From Evansella caseinilytica (GTDB lineage: Bacteria > Bacillota > Bacilli > Bacillales > Salisediminibacteriaceae), in the NCBI RefSeq assembly GCF_900107275.1, contig NZ_FNPI01000010.1:1-64000 (forward strand): DNA of 64,000 bases. The letters are read 5' to 3'. The notes beneath the pieces are model-generated. The model had not been told where the DNA came from. It made no database searches and saw only the letters and a list, made by a program, of their open reading frames with translations. Every line of letters starts with the position of its first letter. Within the stretch, counting starts at the first letter, position 1. Positions 8,553 through 17,718 of this stretch are shown one piece after another. The position numbers were made by a program, and so were the translations under genes.

Positions 8553-10337
8553 GTGATGCAGAAAATGAAGAAAAGTTTTTTAGTAATGATCATTGTTTTG
8601 CTTATCGCTTCGTTATTTTTCAATGAACTCCCGGAAACCTCCACCGTGTATGCCGACTTGAACCAGCGGGGGATTGTTACGGCAAGCTCGTTAAATGTCA
8701 GGGAACAGCCGAGTACAAGCGCAGCAATTATCGGAAGTTTGTCGAAAAATACGGAAGTGGAACTGTACGAAAAGACAGGAAGCTGGTATAAAATTCGGAT
8801 AAACAACCGCTGGGGCTATATCCACGGTGATTATGTCAAAGTTACCCAGAGCAGCAGCTCATCATCCGCAAGCAACAACGTGATTGGGACAGGTGAAATC
8901 ACGGCGACGCGGCTCAATGTCCGCGAGAAGGCGTCGACAAGCGCGAACATTATCGGCAGCCTGCAAAAGGGAAGCAAAGTGAGTATTTATGAAAAATCAG
9001 GTCAATGGTATAAAGTGAAAATCGGCAGCAGCTGGGGGTACATCCATGGCGACTATGTGAAATATACGTCAACAAGTTCAAACAGTGGTTCAAACAGTGG
9101 TTCATCAAACAGCGGATCAAGCATTACGAGCCAGGTGATCGGAAGCGGAGAAGTAACGGCGACGCGGCTCAATGTCCGCGAGAAGGCGTCGACAAGCGCG
9201 AACATTATCGGCAGTTTGCAAAAGGGAAGCAAAGTAAGTATTTTTGAAAAATCAGGTCAATGGTATAAAGTGAAAATCGGCAGCAGCTGGGGATACATCC
9301 ATGGCGACTATGTAAAATATACGTCATCGAGTTCAAACAGCGGTTCATCAAGCAGCACGAGCCAGGTGATCGGAAGCGGAGAAGTAACGGCGACGCGCCT
9401 AAATGTGCGGGAAAGCGCATCGACAAGCGCGCGGATTATCAGCAGTCTGACGAAAGGCCAGAAAGTGGACTTGCACGAAAAGAGCGGAAAATGGTACAAG
9501 ATCAAGGTCGGAAGCAGTTGGGGGTATATCCACGGTGATTATCTAAAGGTAACACAGGCGAACTCGTCCTCAGGCAATTCGACGATCGGCAAAGGGGAAA
9601 TTACTGCATCTAAGCTGAATATCAGGGAAAAACCGAATACATCAGCAAAGGTCATTGGTACGCTTGACCGTGGGAAAACCGTGGAACTTTATGAAAAGAC
9701 AGGTGACTGGTATAAAATCAAGCAGGGAAGCAGTTGGGGATACATTCATTCATCCTACGTTAAGCTTGCCGGTTCGAATAATAACACCGGAAATATTCAG
9801 TTATCCGGCAAAACGATTTTTCTTGATCCGGGACACGGTGGGAAGGATCCGGGCGCTACCGTCGGCAGTGTGAGAGAAAGCGATCTAGCATTGGCAATTT
9901 CCAACACGTTGAAGAAAAAGCTGGAAGCCGCCGGGGCGAAAGTAGTCACCAGCAGAGGTTCCAATGTGTTTATCTCGTTAGGTGATCGGGTGACAAAAGC
10001 GAATCAGTCCGGTGCTGATATTTTCATCAGCATTCACATGAATTCTCATTCAAGCAGTTCGGCAAGCGGAGTAGAGGTTTTTTATAATGAAGTGAATGCC
10101 GGCGCCAACAGTAGAAAGCTGGCAAATGCGATTCAGCAACAAATGACGAGCAGTTTATCGCTAAATAATCGCGGGACAAAGGTCAGCAACTTCCAGGTGA
10201 TTCGTTATACAACAATGCCGGCGGTTCTAGCTGAGCTTGGGTTTATGACAAATACCAACGATTTGCGTATTCTCTCCAATGAACAGGATAAAATCACAGA
10301 TGCGTTGCTGATTGCGATTGACAACTATTTTAAATAG
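8553..10337 (+). CDS. secreted N-acetylmuramoyl-L-alanine amidase with five SH3b repeats
   Basis: A 594-residue exported cell-wall amidase. A signal peptide (about 1-35, ending near VYA) is followed by five SH3b wall-binding domains of about 60 residues, each with a LNVRE/LNIRE start and a WGYIHGDYVK end, joined by Ser/Asn/Gly-rich linkers. The C-terminal Amidase_3 domain (about 415-594) shows DPGHGGKDPGA, the Glu of RESDLA, SIHMNSH and the catalytic LAELGF. The start is ambiguous: GTG 8553, ATG 8556 and ATG 8565 are in frame behind AAGAAGG at 8545-8551; 8556 or 8565 has better spacing. The catalytic domain is related to that of the amidase at 239-2743, but the wall-binding modules differ, so the two may bind different wall sites. 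Confidence 0.95.
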   Translation: MMQKMKKSFLVMIIVLLIASLFFNELPETSTVYADLNQRGIVTASSLNVREQPSTSAAIIGSLSKNTEVELYEKTGSWYKIRINNRWGYIHGDYVKVTQSSSSSSASNNVIGTGEITATRLNVREKASTSANIIGSLQKGSKVSIYEKSGQWYKVKIGSSWGYIHGDYVKYTSTSSNSGSNSGSSNSGSSITSQVIGSGEVTATRLNVREKASTSANIIGSLQKGSKVSIFEKSGQWYKVKIGSSWGYIHGDYVKYTSSSSNSGSSSSTSQVIGSGEVTATRLNVRESASTSARIISSLTKGQKVDLHEKSGKWYKIKVGSSWGYIHGDYLKVTQANSSSGNSTIGKGEITASKLNIREKPNTSAKVIGTLDRGKTVELYEKTGDWYKIKQGSSWGYIHSSYVKLAGSNNNTGNIQLSGKTIFLDPGHGGKDPGATVGSVRESDLALAISNTLKKKLEAAGAKVVTSRGSNVFISLGDRVTKANQSGADIFISIHMNSHSSSSASGVEVFYNEVNAGANSRKLANAIQQQMTSSLSLNNRGTKVSNFQVIRYTTMPAVLAELGFMTNTNDLRILSNEQDKITDALLIAIDNYFK

Positions 10338-10450
10338 AACCGGATAGTCGCCGGGAAGATTCGGCCAACGTAAAAAGAAGGTGTTTTTACAAAAATTGCG
10401 GGCTGCTAGGCGGTGTTCAAAAAAGCAGTGCCTAAACGACGATTGCAAAG

Positions 10451-10492
10451 GAGCTTTGGGGCCAGAAAATGATATCCCCCAAGGCTCTTTTA
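10451..10492 (+). terminator. terminator downstream of the SH3b amidase
   Basis: GAGCTTTGGGG pairs with CCCCAAGGCTC (one G-T pair) around a 15-base loop and is followed by TTTTA. The rest of 10338-10809 has no gene; an incomplete GTTCAAAAA repeat piece lies at about 10411. Confidence 0.75.
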
Positions 10493-10809
10493 CTTGTCAG
10501 ATTCCATAAATAGATTTGGGAATATGAAAAAGCAATGAATATTTTCCTAACTGAACCCGAAAAAAGTTTCTATCTTTTTGTCAAAATGTTAAATAAACTG
10601 GTTTTTATCATTAGTATTGTGTAAAATATCCTTATTGTCTAACGTAAGGAATAAGCACTATAATTAAAACAACAGTAAGATGAGAATAGAAAAGCGGTAC
10701 CAAATATCCAGTTGGAGAGAGAAAGCTGGTGGTATGTCGCTAATTAGGAAAAAAAACGCTTAGAAAAATCTGCCTTAAGTCCTAGTTTTAAACGTAGGGG
10801 GTGTCAGGA

Positions 10810-11805
10810 ATGGTATCAAAGACTGCGTCAGTGTTCGACATAGTGAACAAACTGAAGGATGAGAGCGACCTGGGACAGATAATTGTTGATAATCACGGAA
10901 TAATTCGTTATGTAAGCGATGATTTTAAGCGGGTGTTGTTTCGAAAAACAAAACTGAGACAGGGAGATAACGTTTATCATTCGACATTGGCTGCCTGTTT
11001 TCATTCACCGCAAGATCAACATCATCAAGACATCATGACATACTCCTTGGATAATAAATGGATAATGAAGTTTGAACAAATGGAAGTAGAAAATGGAAAT
11101 ACAAAATGGTGGCTCGGAAAGCTGCTGAATCGAAAAGTGGCGGAAGATTCCCCTCAGGAAATGAAATGGAATCTGGACACGGAGCGGTTGATTCAACAAA
11201 TCAGTCAACGCTATGCGCATGAAGTGCTGAACGCTTTGACACCGGTTTACGGTATTTTGCAAATGCTGAAGGGTGATCAAGAAAATCTTGCAAAATACGA
11301 GCCCCTTCTTGAGGTGGCGGAAAAAGAAATTATCAAAGGGAAAAATTACGTCAATGATTTTTTGCATCTGAATTTGATACCAGAACCAGCACCGAACTGG
11401 TACCGGGTTGATGAGTTAAAGCGTTATGTTGAACAATACCTGTCCGAGCAGTCGCCGGAATTTCTACCGTATATCAACATTTGTTTAACCGGAAAATCTC
11501 ATCATGAAGTGTTTGTTGATAAACAGCAGCTGCGTCTTGTGCTGCAACTGCTATTAAAAAAGTGGATCGATTATACAACTGCGGCAACTACGATTGAAGT
11601 GAATTTCGTTACGAGAGAGAGCGGGCTTTTTCAAGTAAATATATATACAGCTGATGGAGATGACACTCTTTTTGCCATTGATGATGAATTCATGTTTTAT
11701 TTACACTTGGTTCAGCAGAACATGCAAAAAAATAGTGGTGTCTTAAAAATAAGCGAAGGCATTGTCTTGGAATACCGCTGGCTCGGGGCAGGAAAACTAA
11801 TGTGA
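10810..11805 (+). CDS. degenerate PAS-histidine-kinase-like sensor protein
   Basis: A 331-residue cytoplasmic protein. A PAS-like N-terminal domain (about 10-105, with DNHGIIRYVSDDF) is followed by a phosphoacceptor-like helix with YAHEVLNALTPVYGILQML; His137 matches the H-box histidine of sporulation-type kinases (compare FAHEIRNPLT). The ATPase part is reduced: an N-box-like segment VDKQQLRLVLQLLLKKW lacks the expected Asn, no glycine-rich G boxes are seen, and only the last strand (GVLKISEGIVLEYRW) is recognisable. ATP binding is therefore doubtful, and it may act as a phosphotransfer or decoy protein. The start at 10810 is preferred over GTG 10801 because TAGGGG (10795-10800) is too close to the latter. 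A paralogue-like protein lies at 12872. The function is inferred. Confidence 0.8.
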   Translation: MVSKTASVFDIVNKLKDESDLGQIIVDNHGIIRYVSDDFKRVLFRKTKLRQGDNVYHSTLAACFHSPQDQHHQDIMTYSLDNKWIMKFEQMEVENGNTKWWLGKLLNRKVAEDSPQEMKWNLDTERLIQQISQRYAHEVLNALTPVYGILQMLKGDQENLAKYEPLLEVAEKEIIKGKNYVNDFLHLNLIPEPAPNWYRVDELKRYVEQYLSEQSPEFLPYINICLTGKSHHEVFVDKQQLRLVLQLLLKKWIDYTTAATTIEVNFVTRESGLFQVNIYTADGDDTLFAIDDEFMFYLHLVQQNMQKNSGVLKISEGIVLEYRWLGAGKLM

Positions 11806-11892
11806 GCGCTAAAAAATGTATTGTATTCAAAAAGGCAACGCCGGACCATGTTGCCGTTGAACTGCTAACAAAAACAGTTGGGGCTTTTACTG

Positions 11893-11941
11893 AAAAGGGA
11901 TGGAATAAAGGGGGGTTCCCGTTATATTCCATCCCTTTTTA
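11893..11941. terminator. bidirectional terminator between convergent genes
   Basis: A perfect 14-base stem (AAAAGGGATGGAAT with ATTCCATCCCTTTT) has U-runs on both sides. It sits between the kinase-like gene and the convergent XRE gene. Confidence 0.88.
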
Positions 11942-11957
11942 AGGATTGTTCAACATT

Positions 11958-12305
11958 TTATTTATTTTTATCCGTATTTGCTCTGCTTGCTTTTTGCTTC
12001 ATTTTTCGGTAGATTTGCAGTGTTTCCCGCAAGTATTCGATTTCATCGTCACTCAATGAGTTCGCCAAGTTGTCCGGTAATAGTTGGGTTGCCGGAAATC
12101 TCTGCGGTTCAACGCCAAGAAGCTGATCCGTTGTCACCTCGAAAAAAGCGGCAATATCTTTTACGAGCTGAAAGGATGGTTCTCTTTCGTCCCGTTCATA
12201 CATACTGACAGCGCTTTTACTGATGTTTAAAATCGATGCCAGTTCCTCCTGCTTTAGATTCCTCTGTATTCTCAATTTACGAAGTCGTTTTCCGAATGAA
12301 CTCAT
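11958..12305 (-). CDS. XRE-family (SinR-like) transcriptional regulator
   Basis: A 115-residue DNA-binding protein. The N-terminal helix-turn-helix (about 5-62) is typical of Xre/SinR/Cro: GKRLRKLRIQRNLKQEELASILNISK followed by SAVSMYERDEREPS. A short Pro-containing linker leads to a helical C-terminal segment (about 80-108) that may form a dimer. It lacks a peptidase or sensor domain. The gene faces away from a promoter region that carries a perfect palindrome, and it sits between two histidine-kinase-like genes. It probably represses its own promoter and that of the gene at 12872. What it responds to is not visible. Confidence 0.92.
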   Translation of the reverse strand: MSSFGKRLRKLRIQRNLKQEELASILNISKSAVSMYERDEREPSFQLVKDIAAFFEVTTDQLLGVEPQRFPATQLLPDNLANSLSDDEIEYLRETLQIYRKMKQKASRANTDKNK

Positions 12306-12369
12306 TTTTTATCACCATCATCAATGTATCACTAATAAAAACGCAAAGTATTCACATTCTCAAAACGTG

Positions 12370-12398
12370 TTGTTAATACACTAATCGTGTATTATAAT
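12370..12398 (+). promoter_or_regulatory. sigma-A-like promoter overlapped by a palindromic operator
   Basis: TTGTTA (12370-12375), a 17-base spacer and TATAAT (12393-12398) form a rightward promoter. TAATACAC-5-GTGTATTA (12374-12394) is a perfect palindrome between the two boxes, well placed for steric repression. A half-site-like TATCACTAAT lies near 12327, close to the XRE start codon. The XRE protein encoded next door is the obvious candidate binder. The transcript would reach the kinase-like gene at 12872 through 470 bases of leader and repeat. Confidence 0.55.
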
Positions 12399-12600
12399 GG
12401 AAATTAGCATAAGTGAAAGGCATGGAAAAAACACAGGTCTTAAGACCTGTTATACTCGCGCGGGAGAGGTGGACCCCTCACTGGCAAAACGATGTCTCCT
12501 GAATTCTCACAGTTCTTTTGCAAAAAGCGAGCCAAATAATGAAAATAATAGTTTTCTCTCTAAAAAGCAAGAGCAATGATGTTATTTAATATAAAAATGA

Positions 12601-12642
12601 GAGATTCGCCGGCGCAGTTTCCCGCACGTTTTGAACTTCCTC
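12601..12642 (+). repeat. partial family A repeat, exact 42-base duplicate of 12764-12805
   Basis: The right end of a family A element, from GAGATTCGCCGGCGCAG to TTTTGAACTTCCTC, is present here and again at 12764-12805 without a mismatch. It points to a local duplication or to a second element losing its left half. Confidence 0.75.
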
Positions 12643-12655
12643 ATAAAAACACGCT

Positions 12656-12805
12656 TGTTCAAAAAGGAGGACATAACAGCGGCAAGAAGGTCGAGGCGCG
12701 GCAGTCACGAGCAGCGGAGCGTACACGGGAAGTACGTGAGCAGCGGAGGGGCAACGCAACGAAGAGATTCGCCGGCGCAGTTTCCCGCACGTTTTGAACT
12801 TCCTC
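12656..12805 (+). repeat. interspersed GTTCAAAAA repeat, family A copy 2 (near complete)
   Basis: A full-looking copy of about 150 bases: TTGTTCAAAAAGGAGGACAT at the left, internal CGAGCAGCGGAGCGTACACG and ACGTGAGCAGCGG segments, and GAGATTCG...GTTTTGAAC at the right. The termini are imperfect inverted repeats. It lies in the leader between the operator at 12374-12394 and the gene at 12872. Confidence 0.78.
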
Positions 12806-12871
12806 TAAAAAAGCCGGCCTCTTGAAACGATCCACCTCTTAAGAATACAGTTTCGAAGGAGTTGTATCTGA

Positions 12872-13822
12872 ATGGAGAATACAGAGGAACACGTTTTATA
12901 TAAAAATGAAGCAGAAAAGGATATCGGCAGGTTAACGTTTTTTTCGATCCATGCGAAAGACGGTGATTGTTTGTTTTCGCGATTCGTTTCGGATTACAGC
13001 CGCATGTCCCTGCTGGTCCTTCATTCATTAAGTGAGCTTCTTCAAGAGTGTGTCACAGCGCCGGCAACGGATTCCATTGCAGAAAAAATTGTCAGCGTGG
13101 CGGACCAGCATTGGATTTTGAAGATTGAGCCATTGCTGATTGGCGGGGAGAGAATGATGGCGTGCTACTGTTTCACTTTGAATATCGCTGATTTTGGCAT
13201 GAATCCAGCTATGTTTTTGGAGAAAAATGAACAGCAACTGCCCCTGCAACTTGGGCGTCGTTTTTTGTTGTTGTTTTCCGGCACTATGGCGCAAATTGAA
13301 GACACCCTTGCAGACAAAAATATGGAAGCGCAGAAGCTGTCGACGAGGGTAGAGGATATTGTATTGTTGGAACTTTACAAGGGGAAGACACTGATGGAAA
13401 ACTTTATTGAATATCAGCAGGAAACGCAGATTTTTCCACAGCCGGTATTTATCGATCAGCTTGTATCGAAAACGATCCGTTATTTTGTCTTTTTATATCC
13501 GCTGCTGCAAACGCGTTTTCTTGGACCTGACAGAATCCCGCGAATAGAAATATTGGCGGATGAGAGGAAATTCATGTTGATGATCTGTCACTTACTTGAA
13601 AAATTGTTAAGGGAGCTTCATGAAATCAGTTGCATTGAGCTCGTGGTTCAATTGGAGGATCACCATGCTTTGTTTATTTTGGGAAGCTGTGATATAAGCA
13701 AAATGAACGACGCAGAGTTCCGCTTATATCTCGCCGCTGCAGAACGGCAGCTGTTGCCGATTGAAGGATCACTGCATTTATCCAAACAGGCTATCACGAT
13801 TCAGTATCCCTTATACAAATGA
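12872..13822 (+). CDS. second degenerate histidine-kinase-like protein, probable paralogue of 10810-11805
   Basis: A 316-residue cytoplasmic protein without obvious signal or membrane segments. Several blocks align in order with the gene at 10810: YKGKTLMENFIEYQ against IKGKNYVNDFLHLN, LADERKFMLMICHLLEKLL against FVDKQQLRLVLQLLLKKW, and FRLYLAAAERQ...GSLHLSKQAITIQYPL against FMFYLHLVQQN...GVLKISEGIVLEYRW. The H-box histidine is absent (the matching helix reads FLLLFSGTMAQIEDTLAD) and no ATP-binding G box is seen, so kinase activity is unlikely. ATG 12872 has GAAGGAGTT upstream. It ends at a terminator shared with convergent yvyE. The relationship is inferred from motif order only. Confidence 0.65.
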   Translation: MENTEEHVLYKNEAEKDIGRLTFFSIHAKDGDCLFSRFVSDYSRMSLLVLHSLSELLQECVTAPATDSIAEKIVSVADQHWILKIEPLLIGGERMMACYCFTLNIADFGMNPAMFLEKNEQQLPLQLGRRFLLLFSGTMAQIEDTLADKNMEAQKLSTRVEDIVLLELYKGKTLMENFIEYQQETQIFPQPVFIDQLVSKTIRYFVFLYPLLQTRFLGPDRIPRIEILADERKFMLMICHLLEKLLRELHEISCIELVVQLEDHHALFILGSCDISKMNDAEFRLYLAAAERQLLPIEGSLHLSKQAITIQYPLYK

Positions 13823-13842
13823 ACAGAAAGGAACGTTCACAA

Positions 13843-13871
13843 AATTGTGCGGGACATGGTCCCGCACAATT
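13843..13871. terminator. bidirectional terminator between convergent genes
   Basis: A perfect 12-base stem, AATTGTGCGGGA with TCCCGCACAATT, around a five-base loop. It lies in the 54 bases between the kinase-like gene and yvyE. Confidence 0.7.
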
Positions 13872-13876
13872 AGCTC

Positions 13877-14512
13877 TTACATCATGTCCCGCTCTAAATA
13901 TTCTGTACCGGATTTTTCAATTCCGGCTTGCCCGTTTGTCAAGTTTGTCAACCATTCCTCAAACGCTTCTTCCTCGCCGATATGTACGTAGCTGGAGATA
14001 ACGACCTGATCGAGGTAATCAATCGCTTTAATCAAGTACGGGGAGGAGCGCAATTCATTTTCCACCTTCCCTAAAAAATGATAATCGATTGTAATCTTAT
14101 ATAATTGCGCCAGCTTCCGGGTGACGACACCGGCAGCTTTGATCCCTTCGGAAGTTGCGGTGCTGTACGCCCGGATAAGTCCGCCGGCACCAAGCTTTAC
14201 TCCGCCGAAATACCGGGTGACGACAACTACGGTATCTTTTAATTTCATTTGTTTTAACACTTCCAGCATCGGCACTCCGGCTGTGCCGCTCGGTTCCCCG
14301 TCGTCATTTGCCTTTTGGATTTGATCATTTTCTCCGATCATGTATGCAGAGCAATTATGGGTAGCATTCCAATGTTTTTTCTTTATCGTTTCAATGAACA
14401 TTTGTGCTTCTTCTTCGGACGTGACTCGATTCACATAGGCGATAAAGCGGGAGCGTTGGATGGAAATTTCGTTATCCCCGTAACTTTTGACCGTGTGGTA
14501 AGATGTTAGCAA
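13877..14512 (-). CDS. yvyE: YigZ/IMPACT family protein YvyE
   Basis: A 211-residue member of the UPF0029/IMPACT family, close to the usual length. The N-terminal domain carries the family signature (KSRFIAYV-like RSRFIAYVNRV, HNCSAYMIG, NDDGEPSGTAGVPML, VVVTRYFGGVKLGAGGLIRAYS) and a C-terminal ferredoxin-like DUF1949 domain covers about 140-205. The biochemical role of bacterial YigZ proteins is not settled. The TTG start at 14512 is supported by AAAGGAGTG eight bases upstream. Its place next to degS, on the opposite strand, matches the Bacillus order. Confidence 0.93.
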   Translation of the reverse strand: MLTSYHTVKSYGDNEISIQRSRFIAYVNRVTSEEEAQMFIETIKKKHWNATHNCSAYMIGENDQIQKANDDGEPSGTAGVPMLEVLKQMKLKDTVVVVTRYFGGVKLGAGGLIRAYSTATSEGIKAAGVVTRKLAQLYKITIDYHFLGKVENELRSSPYLIKAIDYLDQVVISSYVHIGEEEAFEEWLTNLTNGQAGIEKSGTEYLERDMM

Positions 14513-15374
14513 TGAAAGTCACTCCTTTGATAAAAAATCATCAGCAGCTGGAACAAGCAGTCGATTTGAACAAGCTGCAGTCTATCAAGCGGCATAGTCT
14601 TATCGCTGCCGGTGGTTGATAAAAACGGTTATCAGTGATGTCAACAGAGGAAGAGCAATGCAGTAGTTACAGATTATGATGGAACAGGCAGTAAGTCAAG
14701 CGTTACTTAAATAGGATCAAAGTCCCGCATAATGTTGTGGCAAGGTGCAATATTACCATTGTTATCCTTTTCTGTTTTTCCCGTTGCTTTCACTCGGTCC
14801 TTACCAGGCATACATCCGCAGCAATGTATGATATTATAAGGGCATAGACTTGTGATGATTCATACATATTTTTTCTGTGCTGTTATGCGAAAAGTTGTTG
14901 ATGTTGATCATTGTCGGATAAACGGGTATGGGGCATGAATGATGTAACAAATGTTGCTAAAAAACGCCATTTCTCAACCGCTAAAGAAAAATATGTAAAC
15001 TATATATGAATATTTGCAGTCTTTTTAAGAGATAAGTGTTACGATAGATACGAGTGTTCAAAATATGTTTTCAATGTATGTTCTAAAAGTGTGTGTGTTC
15101 AAAAAAGTAAAAAAAAGCCTGAGCACGGTCCCTTGCAATTGTAAAAAAGGAATAGCTTGTTGATGTTTCGGGACAAGTTATATACATGGCAATCAGACTG
15201 GAAACATCCAACTGTTTTTGGCAGGGGGTGTTGCTTCACCCTCAAAAAAACGTGGAATAATGCCGAATATTAACAACATAACCGCAAGGAACTGTCTATA
15301 CCTGAATAAAGAAGCTGTCGACTTCAATCTCAATATTTTTAAATATTCGTACGCTTCAATTTACATATCGAATG
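14513..15374. other. long intergenic stretch between yvyE and degS, no gene recognised
   Basis: About 1.1 kb separates yvyE and degS; the first 860 bases show no ORF with a ribosome site. It must contain the divergent yvyE promoter and probably the degS promoter, but no box was strong enough to mark. A family A repeat fills part of the remainder. Confidence 0.4.
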
Positions 15375-15522
15375 TGTTCAAAAAGGCGGGCAAAACGTTG
15401 CCGGGAAAATCGAAGGACGGCAGCTGCGAGCATCGGAATGTACACGGAATGAACGTGAACGGCGGAGTGACACCGCCCACGTTGAGATTCGCGGGGGGAT
15501 TCACCCGGATTTTTCGAATATT
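15375..15522 (+). repeat. interspersed GTTCAAAAA repeat, family A copy 3
   Basis: Starts GTGTTCAAAAAGGCGGGCAA and contains GCGAGCATCGGAATGTACACG and AACGTGAACGGCGG, then GAGATTCG..GGGGATTCACCCGGATTTTTCGAA. The order of blocks is the same as copy 2. It lies about 140 bases before degS. Confidence 0.72.
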
Positions 15523-15659
15523 CTACAAGGTTCATCTATGCGGGTATCTTTATGAAAGCTGTCAACATTCACGGCTGCTTCAATACAGATATAACGACTT
15601 TTGAGTAACTCTCTATCTGATCTTATTCGTTTCAAATGAAAGAGGGGTAATGCAGAGTA

Positions 15660-16796
15660 ATGGGTGACATGACTGTTATCGAATCCATATTAGAAAAAAT
15701 GCTGGACATGGTAGGAGACAGCCGGGAAAAAATCTTCGAAATCGGAGAGGAATCCCGTAATGAATATGATCAACTGAAAAGCGAATTGGTGACGATTCAA
15801 AAATCAGTCATTGAAGTGATCGAAAAAAATGAACGGATGGAATTGCATTCCCGTTTTGCACGCAACCGACTTGCCGAAGTAAGCAAGCATTTTTCCAGAT
15901 ACACTGATGAAGAAGTGAAAAACGCATACGAACAGGCTAATGACTACCAAGTTCAGCTCGTCATTTTACGGCAGGAGGAAAAACGGCTCCGGGAACGCCG
16001 CGACCAGATTGAACGACGATTAATGAAGCTAAAAAGCACGATGGAAAGAGCCGACACTCTCGTCACACAAATCAATGTTGTTTTGAATTATCTGACCGGA
16101 GATTTAAAGCAAGTGAGTGAAATGATGGCAGACGCCTTCGAAATGCAGAAGTTTGGTCTGAAAATTATCGAGGCGCAGGAAGAGGAAAGAAAGCGGCTTT
16201 CCAGAGAAATCCATGACGGTCCGGCGCAGATGATGGCGAATGTCATGATTCGCTCGGAGCTTGTTGAGAAGGTCTACGCAGAAAGAGGGATTGATGAAGC
16301 CATGCTGGAGATTCGTGACCTGAAAAAAATGGTGAAAGAATCTTTGGCAGAAGTCCGGCGCATTATTTACGATCTACGTCCGATGGCATTGGATGACCTT
16401 GGTTTGATTCCGACGCTTGCCAAGTATTTGAAAAATGTTAAAGAACGCTTGGGAATATCGATCCGATTTACCAACATCGGAAAAGAACTCCGTCTGCCGT
16501 CGGAAATGGAAGTTGCCCTTTTCCGCTTTGTCCAGGAAGCTGTCCAAAATGCTCAGAAGCATGCGGATGCGACGGAAATACAGGTGAAGGTTGAACTGAG
16601 CGTGAATAAAGCGATTGTTGTTGTCAAAGACGACGGGAAAGGCTTTGACCCGAGTGTAAAGAAAGAAAATTCGTTCGGATTGCTTGGAATGCGCGAACGG
16701 GTGAATATGCTGGACGGGCATTTGGACATTGATTCGACACCAGGGAGAGGTACTTTACTTATGGTGCAAATTCCGTTAGATTTGAAAAATGAGTAA
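15660..16796 (+). CDS. degS: two-component sensor histidine kinase DegS
   Basis: A 378-residue cytoplasmic kinase without membrane segments, as expected for DegS (about 385 residues). The N-terminal half is a long coiled coil (about 40-150, the DegS sensor domain). The HisKA_3 helix has EEERKRLSREIHDGPAQMMAN with phosphoacceptor His185, followed by a HATPase with VQEAVQNAQKHA (N box), VKDDGKGFDP (G1) and GLLGMRERV (G2). DegS phosphorylates DegU and so shifts the cell between competence, motility and exoenzyme production. ATG 15660 is preceded by GAGGGG at 15642-15647. degU follows after a 151-base gap, which may hold a promoter of its own. Confidence 0.97.
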   Translation: MGDMTVIESILEKMLDMVGDSREKIFEIGEESRNEYDQLKSELVTIQKSVIEVIEKNERMELHSRFARNRLAEVSKHFSRYTDEEVKNAYEQANDYQVQLVILRQEEKRLRERRDQIERRLMKLKSTMERADTLVTQINVVLNYLTGDLKQVSEMMADAFEMQKFGLKIIEAQEEERKRLSREIHDGPAQMMANVMIRSELVEKVYAERGIDEAMLEIRDLKKMVKESLAEVRRIIYDLRPMALDDLGLIPTLAKYLKNVKERLGISIRFTNIGKELRLPSEMEVALFRFVQEAVQNAQKHADATEIQVKVELSVNKAIVVVKDDGKGFDPSVKKENSFGLLGMRERVNMLDGHLDIDSTPGRGTLLMVQIPLDLKNE

Positions 16797-16947
16797 AAAG
16801 TCTGTATTATCTCGATAGTATTGTCACGTTTACTAGAAACCGTGTTTAAACGATATAATATAGAGTAGGTAGGCCAAAGCACTCATTATAGATGTCAATA
16901 ACATACAATTTTTCGGGATGCTTCGTCCTGGAGGAGGAGAAATAATA

Positions 16948-17646
16948 ATGGAAAGAGTAAAACATATTAAAATTGTTTTGATTGATGACCACCAACTATT
17001 CCGTGAAGGCGTCAAGCGGATTCTTGCCATGGAACCGACTTTCGAGATCGTTGCGGAAGCAAGCGATGGAGAGGCTGTTTTAGATTTGGTACGCAATTAT
17101 CAGCCGGACGTCGTTCTGATGGATATTAATATGCCAAATGTAAATGGTGTGGAAGCGACAAAACAGCTGGTCGAAACATTCCCTAATGTAAAAGTTCTGA
17201 TACTCTCCATTCACGATGATGAAACGTATGTCACCCACGTTTTAAAAACAGGTGCTTCAGGATATTTGTTGAAAGAGATGGATACGGATGCGCTGATAGA
17301 AGCCGTCAAGGTTGTCGGCGAAGGCGGTGCGTATATTCATCCGAAGGTGACGCATAATTTGATTAATGAGTATCGCCGCCTGGCAACGGATGATAATCAG
17401 GAATCGGAAATCGGCTTCCGAGAAGTTGAGTATCGTCGACCGCTCCATTTACTGACGAGACGTGAATGCGAGGTTCTCCAACTGATGACGGACGGGAAAA
17501 GCAATCGTGCCATCGGCGAAGCGCTGTATATCAGTGAAAAGACAGTGAAAAACCATGTCAGCAATATTCTGCAAAAAATGAATATGAACGACAGGACACA
17601 GGCTGTCGTTGAAGCAATTAAAAACGGCTGGGTTCGGGTGAACTGA
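16948..17646 (+). CDS. degU: response regulator DegU
   Basis: A 232-residue NarL/FixJ-type regulator. The receiver domain (about 5-120) has the acidic pair DD of VLIDDHQ, phospho-Asp59 in VLMDINMP, the conserved Thr/Ser of LILSIHDD and Lys of GYLLKEMD. The LuxR-type helix-turn-helix (about 165-228) reads [44 protein letters not shown] 16948 follows GGAGGAGGA at 16931-16939; the ORF is open back to 16918 without a better start. DegU controls flagellar, competence and degradative-enzyme genes, several of which (comFA, flgM operon, a secreted protease) lie in this window. Confidence 0.97.
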   Translation: MERVKHIKIVLIDDHQLFREGVKRILAMEPTFEIVAEASDGEAVLDLVRNYQPDVVLMDINMPNVNGVEATKQLVETFPNVKVLILSIHDDETYVTHVLKTGASGYLLKEMDTDALIEAVKVVGEGGAYIHPKVTHNLINEYRRLATDDNQESEIGFREVEYRRPLHLLTRRECEVLQLMTDGKSNRAIGEALYISEKTVKNHVSNILQKMNMNDRTQAVVEAIKNGWVRVN

Positions 17647-17718
17647 CAGCCGTAGCGCAGTGTTTGATCGTTCGTTATATCTGTCTTCGTTTTCAGGAGG
17701 AGATAAAAACGTGATATT

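Noticed and set aside
12397-12579. 60-residue ORF starting just after the -10 box at 12393
   Set aside because: No ribosome site and no recognisable protein; it would be leaderless and runs into repeat sequence.
15218-15604. 128-residue ORF upstream of degS
   Set aside because: It runs through a family A repeat and has no convincing protein pattern.
16797-16947. Promoter between degS and degU
   Set aside because: TATAAT at about 16855 has no -35 box at proper distance, so it was not listed.
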